This document shows, piece by piece, positions 6,075-14,771 of a stretch of 20,417 bases of DNA (the stretch's first letter is position 1; each line of letters opens with the position of its first letter). Below the pieces are notes generated by a model that saw only the letters and a list, made by a program, of their open reading frames with translations, searched no databases and was not told where the DNA came from. The DNA is from JAUVXY01 sp964392345 (lineage in GTDB: Bacteria; Actinomycetota; Humimicrobiia; Humimicrobiales; Humimicrobiaceae), in the NCBI GenBank assembly GCA_964392345.1, contig CAYMPQ010000026.1, positions 1 through 20,417 on the forward strand, read 5' to 3'. The position numbers and the translations under genes are program-made.

Positions 6075-6968
6075 GTGCAAAGTATCAAAAGAAAGATACC
6101 ATCATTTATTATCATTACAGTCTTGGCACTCTCAATTATCCTAATGCTGCCAGGTCTGGCTTTTGCCGAGGAAAGTGAAGGAGTAGAAGAAGTAGAGGAG
6201 GTAATATTTCCGGAAGAGTTAAATTTTGATATTACATTTCCTGAATTAAATGCTAAATCAGGGGAACCATTTGAATTTAAAATGGATGTAACATATATAG
6301 GACTTGAAGAAAAAATCTTTGATATAACTGCAGAACAGCCGGAAGGATGGTATGTGGCAGTTGTTCCCGGATATGAACAAATCGAAATATCGGCAATAAA
6401 ACTAAAACCGGGCAAAATGGAAAGCTTGAAGGCGCTTGCGATACCGCTTGTAAAGCAGGAGCCAGGCGAATACGATATAAAAGTTATCGTAAAATCATCC
6501 GTTGAAGGCGAGGATCTGGAAGCTATAGCAGAATTTAAGGCAATTGTAACAGCAACTTATGAGTTAAGCTTAGCTACAAAAACAGGCAGGTACAGCACAG
6601 AGGTAACTTCGGGAAAGGATAATCATTATAAATTAATCCTTAAAAACACAGGTTCTGCATCAATAGACAACATAACCTTAAAATCAACAGAGCCTGAAGG
6701 ATGGATGGTAGAATTTGATGAAGATGAAATAAAAACACTTGAAGCCGGGAAAAGTAAAGAAATTGATGTAACAATTAATCCGCCAGAAAAAACTATAGCT
6801 GGAGACTATATGCTAAACTTTTCTGCATCAAGTGAAAACAGCAATAAAGATATTGATCTTAGAGTAACCGTGCTCACCCCTACAATATGGGGATGGGTAG
6901 GCATAGGAGTGATTGTGATAGTTATTGTTGGAGTTGCTATAATTTTTGCAAGATTGGGAAGAAGATAA
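6075..6968 (+). CDS. Membrane-anchored NEW3-domain protein of an ABC export cassette
   Basis: This 297-aa protein is predicted to sit outside the membrane on a C-terminal anchor. The signal peptide covers residues 1-31, with probable cleavage after A-F-A. An acidic stretch follows, then two NEW3-like beta-sandwich domains (about 45-160 and 163-268), each with the 'PEGW-v-v' and 'l-pG--k-i-v-i-pP' patterns of the alpha-galactosidase-associated NEW3 family. A single transmembrane helix at about 271-292 is followed by a basic end (ARLGRR). GTG at 6075 is chosen because AGGAG lies 9 nt upstream. The ABC ATPase starts 4 nt after the stop, so the three genes form an operon. Bacteria and archaea often pair such proteins with ABC-2 transporters. 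The substrate is unknown. Confidence 0.8.
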   Translation: MQSIKRKIPSFIIITVLALSIILMLPGLAFAEESEGVEEVEEVIFPEELNFDITFPELNAKSGEPFEFKMDVTYIGLEEKIFDITAEQPEGWYVAVVPGYEQIEISAIKLKPGKMESLKALAIPLVKQEPGEYDIKVIVKSSVEGEDLEAIAEFKAIVTATYELSLATKTGRYSTEVTSGKDNHYKLILKNTGSASIDNITLKSTEPEGWMVEFDEDEIKTLEAGKSKEIDVTINPPEKTIAGDYMLNFSASSENSNKDIDLRVTVLTPTIWGWVGIGVIVIVIVGVAIIFARLGRR

Positions 6969-6972
6969 AATT

Positions 6973-7914
6973 ATGAATGCAAATGACTATATTATAAATA
7001 TAGAAAATTTATCCAAAAAATATAATGGAACCCTTGTAGTTGACAACGTAAACCTAAAAATAAAAAAGGGTGAGATATTTGGGCTTTTAGGTCCCAATGG
7101 GGCAGGAAAATCCACAATAATTCTTACTCTTTTAGGGCTTACGGAACCTACTTCCGGCAGCATAAGGGTGGGAAGTTTTAATTCAACGCGCGAACCATTA
7201 AAAGTAAAACAAATAACAGGGTATCTTCCTGAAAAAGTTGGCTTTTACGAGGACATGACTGCAGGACAAAATTTAAGATATACTGCAGAGCTAAATGATA
7301 TAAGCTGCAAGGAAATAGATGGGAAAATAAATGAAGTGCTTAAAATAGTCGGCCTTTCTAAAAATAAAGACCAGCTTGTAAATCAATTTTCAAAGGGAAT
7401 GAAACAAAGGCTGGGAATTGCAGATGTTCTTATAAAAGATCCGCAAGTCGCAATACTGGATGAGCCGACAGAAGGCCTTGACGTAAAAGTTGCAAATCAG
7501 ATTTTAGATGCAATTCTTGACTTGAATAAGAAAAAAAATATCACATTTGTACTTTCTTCACACCAGTTAAACCTTATGCAAAAAGTGTGTCCGAGGGTAG
7601 GTATATTGTCCAAAGGAAAATTAATTGGCGAAGGAAGTATTGATGAACTTGGAAGAAAAATATTTGAAGGCGGTAAATACAGGATAGATATTGAACTTTC
7701 ATCTGTTACAAGCGAGCTGATGGATAAGTTAAAGAAAATAGATGGGGTTGTAAGTATAAATCAAACTGACAGCACAATACAGATAACTTGCGACAAGGAT
7801 GTAAGGCAGGATATTTCAAGGGTCATTGCTGACATGGGAATATTAATGACAAGGATGAATATGAAGGAAGACGCACTTGAAGAAATTTATCTAAAATATT
7901 TTAAAGAGGAGTAA
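6973..7914 (+). CDS. ABC-2 type transporter ATP-binding protein
   Basis: This 313-aa cytoplasmic ATPase powers the permease encoded next. Walker A is GPNGAGKST (40-48), the Q-loop region is near 90, the signature is FSKGMKQR (139-146), Walker B is VAILDEP (159-165), a D-loop follows (EGLD) and the H-loop histidine is at 197. The C-terminal 90 residues form the extra domain common in ABC-2 (CcmA/DrrA-like) ATPases. The ATG at 6973 is preferred over the in-frame TTG at 6946, which lies inside the upstream gene; a purine-rich GGGAAGAAG precedes the ATG. It lies 4 nt after the NEW3 gene, and the permease ATG follows 1 nt after its stop. Drug, lipid or protein export are all possible. Confidence 0.93.
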   Translation: MNANDYIINIENLSKKYNGTLVVDNVNLKIKKGEIFGLLGPNGAGKSTIILTLLGLTEPTSGSIRVGSFNSTREPLKVKQITGYLPEKVGFYEDMTAGQNLRYTAELNDISCKEIDGKINEVLKIVGLSKNKDQLVNQFSKGMKQRLGIADVLIKDPQVAILDEPTEGLDVKVANQILDAILDLNKKKNITFVLSSHQLNLMQKVCPRVGILSKGKLIGEGSIDELGRKIFEGGKYRIDIELSSVTSELMDKLKKIDGVVSINQTDSTIQITCDKDVRQDISRVIADMGILMTRMNMKEDALEEIYLKYFKEE

Positions 7915-7915
7915 A

Positions 7916-8857
7916 ATGAGAGGTATTTTTACTGTTTACAGAAAAGAACTTACTGATTACTTCAGCAGTAAAAAATTTATAATATTGCTGGGGCTTGTAT
8001 ATTTAGCTGGACTTTCATCAGTTTATGTATCTCTTCAAAATATCAGAACTGCTGCAAGCGCACTTGACAAGAATGTATTTTTAAAACTGTTTACAACCGG
8101 TGGCGATGCACTGCCGTCTTTTATGGTATTTATTAGTTTTTTTATACCAATAATAGGAATAGTATTTGGCTTTGACGCAATAAACAGTGAGAAAAACAGC
8201 GGGAATTTAAGCAGGCTTCTGTCCCAGCCAATATATAGAGACAGCGTAATAAATGGTAAGTTTTTAGCAGGCATTACCACAATGAGTATAATTATATCAA
8301 GCATAGTCTTTATAATTGCCGGCATTGGACTTAGATCTATTGGTGTCCCGCCTACATCAGAAGAAATCCTGAGAATTCTTTTCTTTATAGTTATCTGCAT
8401 ATTTTATGGAACCTTCTGGATGGGGCTGTCAATGCTCTTTTCTGTTATTATGGATAAGACAGCTGCATCAATTCTTACATCTATGGCAATATGGATATTT
8501 TTGATGTTCTTTCTTCCAATAATTGCAAATGCCATTGCAAATGCTGTAGCACCTCTTGATAATGCCACCACTTCAATGCAGGTGAAAAATTATATAATTA
8601 ACCACAATATCCTTAGAATTTCTCCATCGGCACTTTTTTCTGAATCAATTGCGATACTGCTTATACCAACAGGTGGCCATTTCTTATTAAGGCCAATTTT
8701 ATCTTCGGATGTGAGCAGAATGCTGCTAAATCCTTTGTCTTTGAGCCAGAGCCTGATTCAAATATGGCCCCAGTTAGTAACAATTATTGCACTTGCAATA
8801 ATCTGTTTTGCAATATCATACATTATATTTATGAAGCAGGAAATCAGGTCCACTTAG
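7916..8857 (+). CDS. ABC-2 family permease
   Basis: This 313-aa integral membrane protein is the partner of the preceding ATPase. It opens with IFTVYRKELTDYFSSKKFI, the amphipathic 'kEl-dyfsskkF' start of many ABC-2 permeases, followed by about six hydrophobic helices. A large external segment (about 205-270) lies between the central and last helices. The motif FGFDAINSEKNSGNLSRLLSQP (near 83-104) matches the conserved 'E-e--gtl-llLs-Pi-r' coupling segment of this family. The start lies 1 nt after the ATPase stop, with AAAGAGGAG as ribosome site at the end of that gene. No strong intrinsic terminator follows; a weak AT-rich hairpin lies near 8866-8887. Confidence 0.88.
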   Translation: MRGIFTVYRKELTDYFSSKKFIILLGLVYLAGLSSVYVSLQNIRTAASALDKNVFLKLFTTGGDALPSFMVFISFFIPIIGIVFGFDAINSEKNSGNLSRLLSQPIYRDSVINGKFLAGITTMSIIISSIVFIIAGIGLRSIGVPPTSEEILRILFFIVICIFYGTFWMGLSMLFSVIMDKTAASILTSMAIWIFLMFFLPIIANAIANAVAPLDNATTSMQVKNYIINHNILRISPSALFSESIAILLIPTGGHFLLRPILSSDVSRMLLNPLSLSQSLIQIWPQLVTIIALAIICFAISYIIFMKQEIRST

Positions 8858-8902
8858 ACAAAAACTACAGCACTTTTTGGTTATTTTATGCCCTACTAAG
8901 CG

Positions 8903-9190
8903 TTAATCCTGGGATGTGGCTACTTCTTCTATTAAGCTCGTGCCTGCAGATACCTCATCCAAGCTGTGTATTGTGGCGCCATTGCGAAGTACGATTTTTT
9001 CTACTTCTTCAAAATTTATAGATTCACCTTCGCAGGTTATTTTTACATTTTCTACTTTCTGGTCCATTTCCAGCAGAGCTAAATTTACTCCATCTACTCC
9101 CTCGAGATCCGCAAGTTGATTTGCCAGATCCATTATGCTTGGAGAATGCGGTTTTAATACATCAAGCACTACTCTTCTAATATTTGCCAA
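8903..9190 (-). CDS. DUF211 family protein
   Basis: This small protein (95 aa from the chosen start) matches DUF211, a ferredoxin-like-fold family known mainly from archaea and without an established function. Visible family features are RRVVLDVLKPHSPSI, LEGVDGVNLALLEMDQKVENVKIT, GATIHSLDEVSAG and the C-terminal EEVATSQD. I chose TTG at 9190 because AAGGAG lies 10 nt upstream and the protein then begins right at the family's N-terminal block. The in-frame ATG at 9211 has no ribosome site and would translate through that AAGGAG. The gene follows the rluD-like gene by 60 nt and could be the last member of the ileS-lspA-rluD operon. Confidence 0.85.
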   Translation of the reverse strand: MANIRRVVLDVLKPHSPSIMDLANQLADLEGVDGVNLALLEMDQKVENVKITCEGESINFEEVEKIVLRNGATIHSLDEVSAGTSLIEEVATSQD

Positions 9191-9250
9191 TTTATGTTCA
9201 CTCCTTATCATGTTAATAATAACAAAAATTACTGCGGTTTTACCATAACT

Positions 9251-10210
9251 TTATTTTATCACATTTTTAATTCTCCTTAACTTTTCCAGGCCCTTTTGCA
9301 AGTCTTCTGCCAGTTCATCTTCCACCTCCATTTTTTCCCCTGTAACAGGATGGATGAAAACAATTCTCTTTGCATGCAAAAATTGCCTGTTTATTCCGAT
9401 TCTTAAGGCTAGCTCTTGTGATTGCCTGTTTCCATATTTTTCATCTCCTATTATGGGATGATTTATATATCTCAAGTGTACCCTTATCTGATGGGTTCTC
9501 CCGGTTTCTGGAAATACATCTAAAAGCGTGCAGTTTTCAAACTCCTCTGCAACCTCAAATTTAGTCACTGCTTCTCGTCCGCTGTCAAGTGATATATCCA
9601 TTTTTTTTCTATCGATCCTCGACCTTCCTACAGGCAATAAAATTTTTCCTTTTTTTTCAGAAAAATTTCCAAGCGCAAGTGCAGCATATGTTTTCTTTAT
9701 TTTTCTTAACTTAAACTGCTCTGACAATAATCTATGAACATTGTCATCTTTAGCCACGATTAGAAGGCCTGAGGTGTCCCTGTCAAGTCTGTGCACTATT
9801 CCTGCCCTTGCTTCGCCAGAAACTGAAGAAAGGTTGCTGCAGTAATACAGCAGTCCATTTACAAGCGTGCCTTCATTGGTCGCAGATGTCGGGTGGGTTA
9901 GCATTCCAGCTTTTTTTGATACTACTAAAATATGCCTGTCCTCATAGATTATATTTAGATCTATCTTTTGAGGTTTTACGCTGGACTCAACAGAGGCAAG
10001 CTTTTCAACTATAACTATATCACCGTCATTAAGCCTGTAATTTTTATTAACAGCCCCGCTGTTTACCTTTACTTTTTTCTGTTTTATTAATTTCTGTATG
10101 TAGCTTCTTGATTTGTCTTCCAGGCTGCTGTTTAAAAACTTATCTATCCTCTGCCCGGTACTGGCAGTATCTATATTAAAACTAATGCTATCTCTGTTTT
10201 TATTAATCAA
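9251..10210 (-). CDS. rluD: RluA/RluD-family pseudouridine synthase
   Basis: This 319-aa cytosolic enzyme isomerises uridines in RNA, most likely in large-subunit rRNA. An N-terminal S4 RNA-binding domain (about 18-70: GQRIDKFLNSSL, SRSYIQKLIKQKKVKVNSG) precedes the catalytic domain. The motif HRLDRDTSGLLIVAKD carries the catalytic Asp143. GRTHQIRVHLRYINHPIIGDEKYG is the second hallmark. The start is TTG at 10210, overlapping the lspA stop codon as TTGA; AGAGG lies directly before it, closer than usual, so the exact start is uncertain. lspA-rluD is a common gene pair. RluD is the likeliest member (23S rRNA helix 69), but RluC-like specificity cannot be excluded. Confidence 0.9.
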   Translation of the reverse strand: MINKNRDSISFNIDTASTGQRIDKFLNSSLEDKSRSYIQKLIKQKKVKVNSGAVNKNYRLNDGDIVIVEKLASVESSVKPQKIDLNIIYEDRHILVVSKKAGMLTHPTSATNEGTLVNGLLYYCSNLSSVSGEARAGIVHRLDRDTSGLLIVAKDDNVHRLLSEQFKLRKIKKTYAALALGNFSEKKGKILLPVGRSRIDRKKMDISLDSGREAVTKFEVAEEFENCTLLDVFPETGRTHQIRVHLRYINHPIIGDEKYGNRQSQELALRIGINRQFLHAKRIVFIHPVTGEKMEVEDELAEDLQKGLEKLRRIKNVIK

Positions 10211-10698
10211 CCTCTTTTGGCATGATCCTTTCTTAAATATTCTTTAACTATTATTAAAATGATAACACCAAAACCAATAACAATAAAACTATCTGCAATA
10301 TTAAAAACTGGCCAGTAGACAAAATTAAAAAAATCAGTTACCTCGCCAATTAAATACCTGTCAACCAGGTTGCCCAGCGCTCCCCCAAGTACAAAACCAA
10401 GAGATATGTTATAGGCAATGGAATCCAGATTTAGCTTTATTTTTAAAAATATAATAAGCAGTACGGCAACAATGGAAATAACAATGAGAATATTTGTGCC
10501 ATTTTGAAAAAGTCCAAACGCAGCGCCGCTATTTTTAATATTGGTTAAAAAAAAGATGTTAGGGATAATTTCAACAGAACCGCTTGCAGGTATGAGTTTA
10601 TTTACAACATATTTTGTAACCTGGTCAAGCAGCAATACAAAACATGCACCGGTTATAAAAGTTAAATTTATAACTAATTTCGAATGCTTTGGGCTCAT
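10207..10698 (-). CDS. lspA: Lipoprotein signal peptidase (signal peptidase II)
   Basis: This 163-aa inner-membrane aspartyl protease removes signal peptides from diacylated prolipoproteins. Four transmembrane helices are visible (about 10-33, 68-87, 94-112, 134-152). Family motifs are LDQVTK (24-29), NIKNSGAAFG (53-62), GALGNLVDR with catalytic Asp113, and VFNIADSFI with catalytic Asp136. The length is typical. It starts 9 nt after the ileS stop, with GAGG overlapping the ileS stop region, and its stop overlaps the rluD-like start. The lipobox protein at 3361-5844 is a likely substrate. Confidence 0.96.
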   Translation of the reverse strand: MSPKHSKLVINLTFITGACFVLLLDQVTKYVVNKLIPASGSVEIIPNIFFLTNIKNSGAAFGLFQNGTNILIVISIVAVLLIIFLKIKLNLDSIAYNISLGFVLGGALGNLVDRYLIGEVTDFFNFVYWPVFNIADSFIVIGFGVIILIIVKEYLRKDHAKRG

Positions 10699-10707
10699 AT
10701 TTTTACC

Positions 10708-13700
10708 TCACACAATACTTCCAACTACTATTATACCAATTTTTACACTTAAGCTGTTAATCTTTAGCTCTCTTACAAACATCCCGTCTTCAAATTTGAA
10801 ATTCAAGCTTTTGCTGAGAGTTTCCTTCATTATATAATCACTGTATTTTTCAATTACCTTTTTCATGTCGCTGCTGCATTCAATAGAAGTATTTATGGTG
10901 TTCTCAATTTTAAATCCAGCTTCTTTCCGTAAGATTTGTATATGATGTACCAGTTCCCTGCAAAATCCTTCTTCTAAAAGTTCCTGAGATATAGCTGTTG
11001 GAAGCCCTACTGTAAATTCTCCATCACTTTCCACGCCATATCCTTCCATGCTTTTAGTCTCAACAAGTATCTCGCCTGGCTCCAGCTTAATTTGCTTTTC
11101 ATCAACAATTAAATTTATGCTCTTATTGTTTCTTGCTTTTGATGCTACTTTCACAGGATTTTCAGCCTGCAGAGCGCTTTTTATTTTAGGAACCAGCTGA
11201 CCGTACTTTGGGCCCAATAATTTTAAGTTAGGTTTAATATCATAAGATACCAAATCATCCAAACTCTTTACCAGCTCTACTTTTCTGACATTGAGCTCTT
11301 CTGCTATCACCGATTCAAAGTGTCTTACAGATTTACTCCTTTTCCCGTCGCTGCTGAAAAATATCTTGACACAGCTGAGAGGCTGTCTTGTTTTTATATT
11401 AATTTTACTTCTTATGGCCCTTCCCAAACTCACTACCTTTCTGGCAGTGCTCATTTTAAAACTCAAGTCCTCGTCTATTAAGCCTTTATCTCCTGAAGGG
11501 TACTTTTCAAGATGAACGCTGATTTCACCTTTGCCTGTACTTCCAACAAGATTTTTGTAAATTTCTTCACTCATAAAAGGAATGTACGGAGCACATAATT
11601 TTGAAACTGCAACCAGGCATTCATACAATGTTTTGTATGCACTTATCTTATCTTTATCCTCTTCACTTTTCCAGAATCTCCTTCTGCTCCTTCTTACATA
11701 CCAGTTAGAAAGATCGTCAACAAACTGCTGGATTGCTCTCCCGCTGTCAGTTGTATTAAAGTCATCCATGAATATATTTACTTTTTTTATGGTCCTGTTA
11801 AGCTCTGAAATTATCCACCTGTCAATCTCACATCTTTCATTTACATCAACATCAAAATTCTCGGGATTAAAATTGTCAATATTAGCGTAAATTACAAAAA
11901 ATGAGTACGTATTCCATAGTGTCAGGATAAACTTTCTTATTACCTCATCTACAGATTTGACCGAGAAGTTTTTAGGAAGCCATGGCGAAACACTGGTAAA
12001 AAAATACCACCTCAGGGCATCTGCCCCCTGCCTGTTAAGCACTTCCCATGGTTGTACCACGTTGCCCTTTGATTTACTCATTTTCTGGCCGCTTTCATCA
12101 TTTATAAGGCCAAGGCACAGTACATTTTTATAGCTTGACTTATTAAACAAGAGTGTAGAAATTGTAAGCATTGTATAAAACCATCCCCTTGTCTGGTCTA
12201 TGGCCTCACAAATAAAATCTGCCGGGAAGCTTTCATTAAATAAATCCTTATTTTCAAAAGGATAGTGGTATTGTGCAAAAGGCATAGAGCCTGAGTCAAA
12301 CCAGACATCTATCACTTCAGACACCCTGTGCATTTCCTGCCCGCACTTATCGCATTTTATTATAATTTTATCCACGCAGGGGCGATGCATATCCAAGTTT
12401 GGGGGCATATTGATTGCCTTCTCCCTTAATTCCTCTATGCTTCCAATACATACCTTGTGGCCATTTTCATCCTGCCATATCGGCAGAGGGGTCCCCCAGT
12501 ATCTTTCCCTTGTAAGCGCCCAATCCACATTATTTTCCAGCCAGTTGCCAAACCTTCCGTACTTTATGTGTTCAGGATACCAGTTGACATGTTTGTTTGA
12601 GTTTATTAAATTTTTCTTGATGGAAGAAGTTTTAATATACCAGCTTTTCCTGGCATAATACATCAGCCTGCTCTCACATCTCCAGCAAAATGGATAAGAG
12701 TGAAGCATTTTTTTTATACTGAAAAGCATGGCCCTTTTGTCTAAATCTTCTATTATTTTGGGATTTGCTTCACTGACTCCCAAACCAGCAAACATGTCTA
12801 CATTTTCCTTAAATTTTCCCCTGTCGTCTACCATCTGAACTACAGGAAGATTATTTTTCTTCCCCACGTTCATATCATCTTCTCCAAAAGCCGGGGCTAT
12901 ATGAACAATCCCTGTACCTTCTTTAGTGGAAACAAAATCACCGCTTATTACCCTGTATACATCGCTGCCGTTGTCTGCATAATCATATATTGGTGCATAG
13001 TAAGAGCCCACAAGTGACTTGCCTTTAAATTTTTCCACTATTTTATAGCTTTCACTTTCCGGGAAAACATCGTTTAGAAGATTTGCAGCAAGTATCAGGC
13101 GGCTGCCTTTATGCGTTACTTCAACATAATCTGCCTTTTTGCTTACAGCACAGGCAATATTGGAGATAAGGGTCCATGGCGTGGTTGTCCACACCAAAAG
13201 ATAAGTATTTTCCTTATTTTTTAAGGGAAATTTTACAACAATAGAGAGGTCCTCAACTTCCTTGTATCCAAGTGCAACTTCATGGGAAGAAAGTGCGGTT
13301 CCACATCTTGGGCAATAAGGAACTACCTTATAATCTTCATATAACAGCTTCCTGTCCCATATATTTTTAAGTATCCACCATACAGTCTCTATATACTCAT
13401 TTTTAAAAGTATAATAAGCGTTATCCATATCTAACCAGAAACCAATTCTCTCGGTTAGTTCTTTCCAGCTTTCCTCATATTTCATTACGCTTTCTCTGCA
13501 CAGCTTATTAAACTTTTCAATTCCTAATTCTTCTATTTCCCTTTTGGAATTAATATTTAGTTCCTTTTCAACTTCCAGTTCTACCGGAAGTCCATGTGTA
13601 TCCCAGCCAGCCTTTCTTGACACATAATAGCCCTTCATCGTTTTATATCGCGGAAAAATATCCTTAAATACTCTTGACAGGACATGATGCACCCCGGGAG

Positions 13701-13863
13701 CCCCATTAGCTGTCGGGGGGCCTTCATAAAATACAAATTTTTTTCCACTCTTGGTTTTTTGCAGGGTTTTTTTAAATATTTTGTTATCTTTCCAAAATTT
13801 TAAAATTCCTTCTTCCAGTTTAACCAGATCAATTTTATTGCCAACTTCTTTGAACATAAACAA
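10708..13863 (-). CDS. ileS: Isoleucyl-tRNA synthetase, type 2, with GVHH in place of HIGH
   Basis: This 1051-aa enzyme charges tRNA-Ile. Its length, the C-P-R-C-G-T-A-L-S-S-H-E-V-A-L-G-Y-K block (184-201) and general character identify the eukaryote-like type 2 IleRS (IleRS2), which resists mupirocin. The Rossmann fold begins with FYEGPPTANG, followed by GVHH (57-60). Aligned with the canonical PPYANGDIHIGH, the first His of HIGH is Gly and its Gly is His. The CP1 editing domain (WTTTPWTLISN near 225; GTGIVHIAPAFGEDD, 317-331) is intact. Cys pairs at 184/187, 393/396 and 504/507 probably bind zinc. DVWFDSGS and KMSKS (594-598) complete the catalytic site, and the tRNA-binding domain follows. 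The start is ATG 13863 or the third-codon ATG; AGGG lies about 9 nt before the first. No T-box is visible upstream. Confidence 0.97.
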   Translation of the reverse strand: MFMFKEVGNKIDLVKLEEGILKFWKDNKIFKKTLQKTKSGKKFVFYEGPPTANGAPGVHHVLSRVFKDIFPRYKTMKGYYVSRKAGWDTHGLPVELEVEKELNINSKREIEELGIEKFNKLCRESVMKYEESWKELTERIGFWLDMDNAYYTFKNEYIETVWWILKNIWDRKLLYEDYKVVPYCPRCGTALSSHEVALGYKEVEDLSIVVKFPLKNKENTYLLVWTTTPWTLISNIACAVSKKADYVEVTHKGSRLILAANLLNDVFPESESYKIVEKFKGKSLVGSYYAPIYDYADNGSDVYRVISGDFVSTKEGTGIVHIAPAFGEDDMNVGKKNNLPVVQMVDDRGKFKENVDMFAGLGVSEANPKIIEDLDKRAMLFSIKKMLHSYPFCWRCESRLMYYARKSWYIKTSSIKKNLINSNKHVNWYPEHIKYGRFGNWLENNVDWALTRERYWGTPLPIWQDENGHKVCIGSIEELREKAINMPPNLDMHRPCVDKIIIKCDKCGQEMHRVSEVIDVWFDSGSMPFAQYHYPFENKDLFNESFPADFICEAIDQTRGWFYTMLTISTLLFNKSSYKNVLCLGLINDESGQKMSKSKGNVVQPWEVLNRQGADALRWYFFTSVSPWLPKNFSVKSVDEVIRKFILTLWNTYSFFVIYANIDNFNPENFDVDVNERCEIDRWIISELNRTIKKVNIFMDDFNTTDSGRAIQQFVDDLSNWYVRRSRRRFWKSEEDKDKISAYKTLYECLVAVSKLCAPYIPFMSEEIYKNLVGSTGKGEISVHLEKYPSGDKGLIDEDLSFKMSTARKVVSLGRAIRSKINIKTRQPLSCVKIFFSSDGKRSKSVRHFESVIAEELNVRKVELVKSLDDLVSYDIKPNLKLLGPKYGQLVPKIKSALQAENPVKVASKARNNKSINLIVDEKQIKLEPGEILVETKSMEGYGVESDGEFTVGLPTAISQELLEEGFCRELVHHIQILRKEAGFKIENTINTSIECSSDMKKVIEKYSDYIMKETLSKSLNFKFEDGMFVRELKINSLSVKIGIIVVGSIV

Positions 13864-13958
13864 TTTCCCTTTTACATTTAAATTTTATTTCTAAAAAAAT
13901 ACAAATCTTGCCTACAGGTTATCTTATAGATTTTATATAATTAGATTAATTTTGTGAA

Positions 13959-13982
13959 GCTAAAATACAGTTATATTTTAGC
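13959..13982. repeat. Perfect 9-bp inverted repeat between trx and ileS
   Basis: GCTAAAATA, a 6-nt loop (CAGTTA) and TATTTTAGC form a perfect hairpin in the 169-nt gap between the thioredoxin stop and the ileS start. No T-run follows on either strand, so it is a poor intrinsic terminator. It could be an operator or an RNA hairpin at the 3' end of the thioredoxin message. Confidence 0.45.
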
Positions 13983-14032
13983 AAACAAAGCGGAGTGTTT
14001 AAGGCTTCAGCAGGTAATTTATTTAATTAATA

Positions 14033-14359
14033 CTAAAGATATTGCGATATTTTATCCAAAATCCTATCCCTGGACATAGCGCCAATCAGCTTTTCTTTAA
14101 CTTCTCCATTTTTGAAAAGTAGTAAAGTAGGTATACTGCTGATCCCATATTTTATTGCGGTATCTCTATTTTCATCTACATTCAATTTTCCAACCTTTAG
14201 AACTTCCTTCTTTTCATCTGATAATTTTTTTATCTCAGGTCCAATCATCTTACATGGTCCACACCATTCTGCCCAAAAATCAATAAGGACAGGTGTATCA
14301 GATTTTATAACTTCATCATCAAAATTTGCATCAGTAATTTGAACTATATCTTCAGACAT
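14033..14359 (-). CDS. trxA: Thioredoxin
   Basis: This 108-aa cytosolic dithiol-disulfide oxidoreductase reduces protein disulfides. The active site WCGPC is present with Cys33 and Cys36. FWAEWCGPCKMIGPEI, the cis-proline segment SSIPTLLLFKNGE and the final MSRDRILDKI helix are standard, as is the length. I start it at ATG 14359, which has GGAG just upstream and gives an N-terminus typical of the family (MSEDIVQITDANFDDEV); the longer in-frame reading from 14386 adds nine residues of no conserved kind. It follows the DUF6812-like gene by 48 nt on the same strand. No thioredoxin reductase gene is in the window. Confidence 0.95.
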   Translation of the reverse strand: MSEDIVQITDANFDDEVIKSDTPVLIDFWAEWCGPCKMIGPEIKKLSDEKKEVLKVGKLNVDENRDTAIKYGISSIPTLLLFKNGEVKEKLIGAMSRDRILDKISQYL

Positions 14360-14407
14360 TCTCCATACCTTTCTTTTTGTTTGCAAATAACATTATTCTG
14401 CAAGCAC

Positions 14408-14659
14408 TTACAAGTACTCTAACATTTCTATTTTTCCAAGATTTATAAAAACAATCTTACTGCTCTTGCTTGTATCTACATTATCATCCACTTTATCTCC
14501 TGGCAAGTAGATCACTGCTTCCGTTACAGGTATAAATTTATCTTTCTGGGATGACAAGTAATCACTCATTCTTCCATCTACCATTATATGTACGTGTCCT
14601 ATTATAACAGCTGACTCGGTTTTAATTTTTACCCTTACTTTTTGTTTTGGTACTTTCAT
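14408..14659 (-). CDS. Small conserved protein resembling DUF6812
   Basis: This 83-aa protein has no assigned function. Its layout is an N-terminal basic strand (VRVKIKTESAVIIGHVHI), then MSDYLSSQKDKFIPVTEAVIYL and a final FINLGKIEML strand. The 'g--r-SDyLn--k-FipvteA-v' core resembles a family of small bacterial proteins that I associate with DUF6812; this is from memory of the pattern. It is probably cytosolic and beta-rich. No Shine-Dalgarno sequence precedes the ATG, although a good promoter lies just upstream. It may be co-transcribed with thioredoxin. Confidence 0.65.
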   Translation of the reverse strand: MKVPKQKVRVKIKTESAVIIGHVHIMVDGRMSDYLSSQKDKFIPVTEAVIYLPGDKVDDNVDTSKSSKIVFINLGKIEMLEYL

Positions 14660-14693
14660 TTTTTTAAATATCTATAGTGCCATATATTTTTTG

Positions 14694-14722
14694 ATGTTAC
14701 CAAAGCTAAATTTTTTAGTCAA
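14694..14722 (-). promoter_or_regulatory. Promoter for the DUF6812-like/thioredoxin pair
   Basis: On the minus strand TTGACT (14722-14717), a 17-nt spacer and TAACAT (14699-14694) precede the ATG at 14659. The predicted transcript leader is about 28 nt, AT-rich and without a ribosome site. Confidence 0.55.
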
Positions 14723-14771
14723 CAATCATGGGTTTTATTTTTTATTTTTTTATAAAAAATTTCATTTTGTG

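Noticed and set aside
8866..8890. Intrinsic terminator after the ABC permease (CAAAAA/TTTTTG hairpin)
   Set aside because: The stem is only 6 bp and nearly all A-T, without a proper T-run; stability is too low to call.
13864..14032. T-box leader expected before ileS
   Set aside because: No GGTGG-type T-box sequence, specifier stem or terminator is visible; the gap is only 169 nt and holds just an AT-rich inverted repeat.
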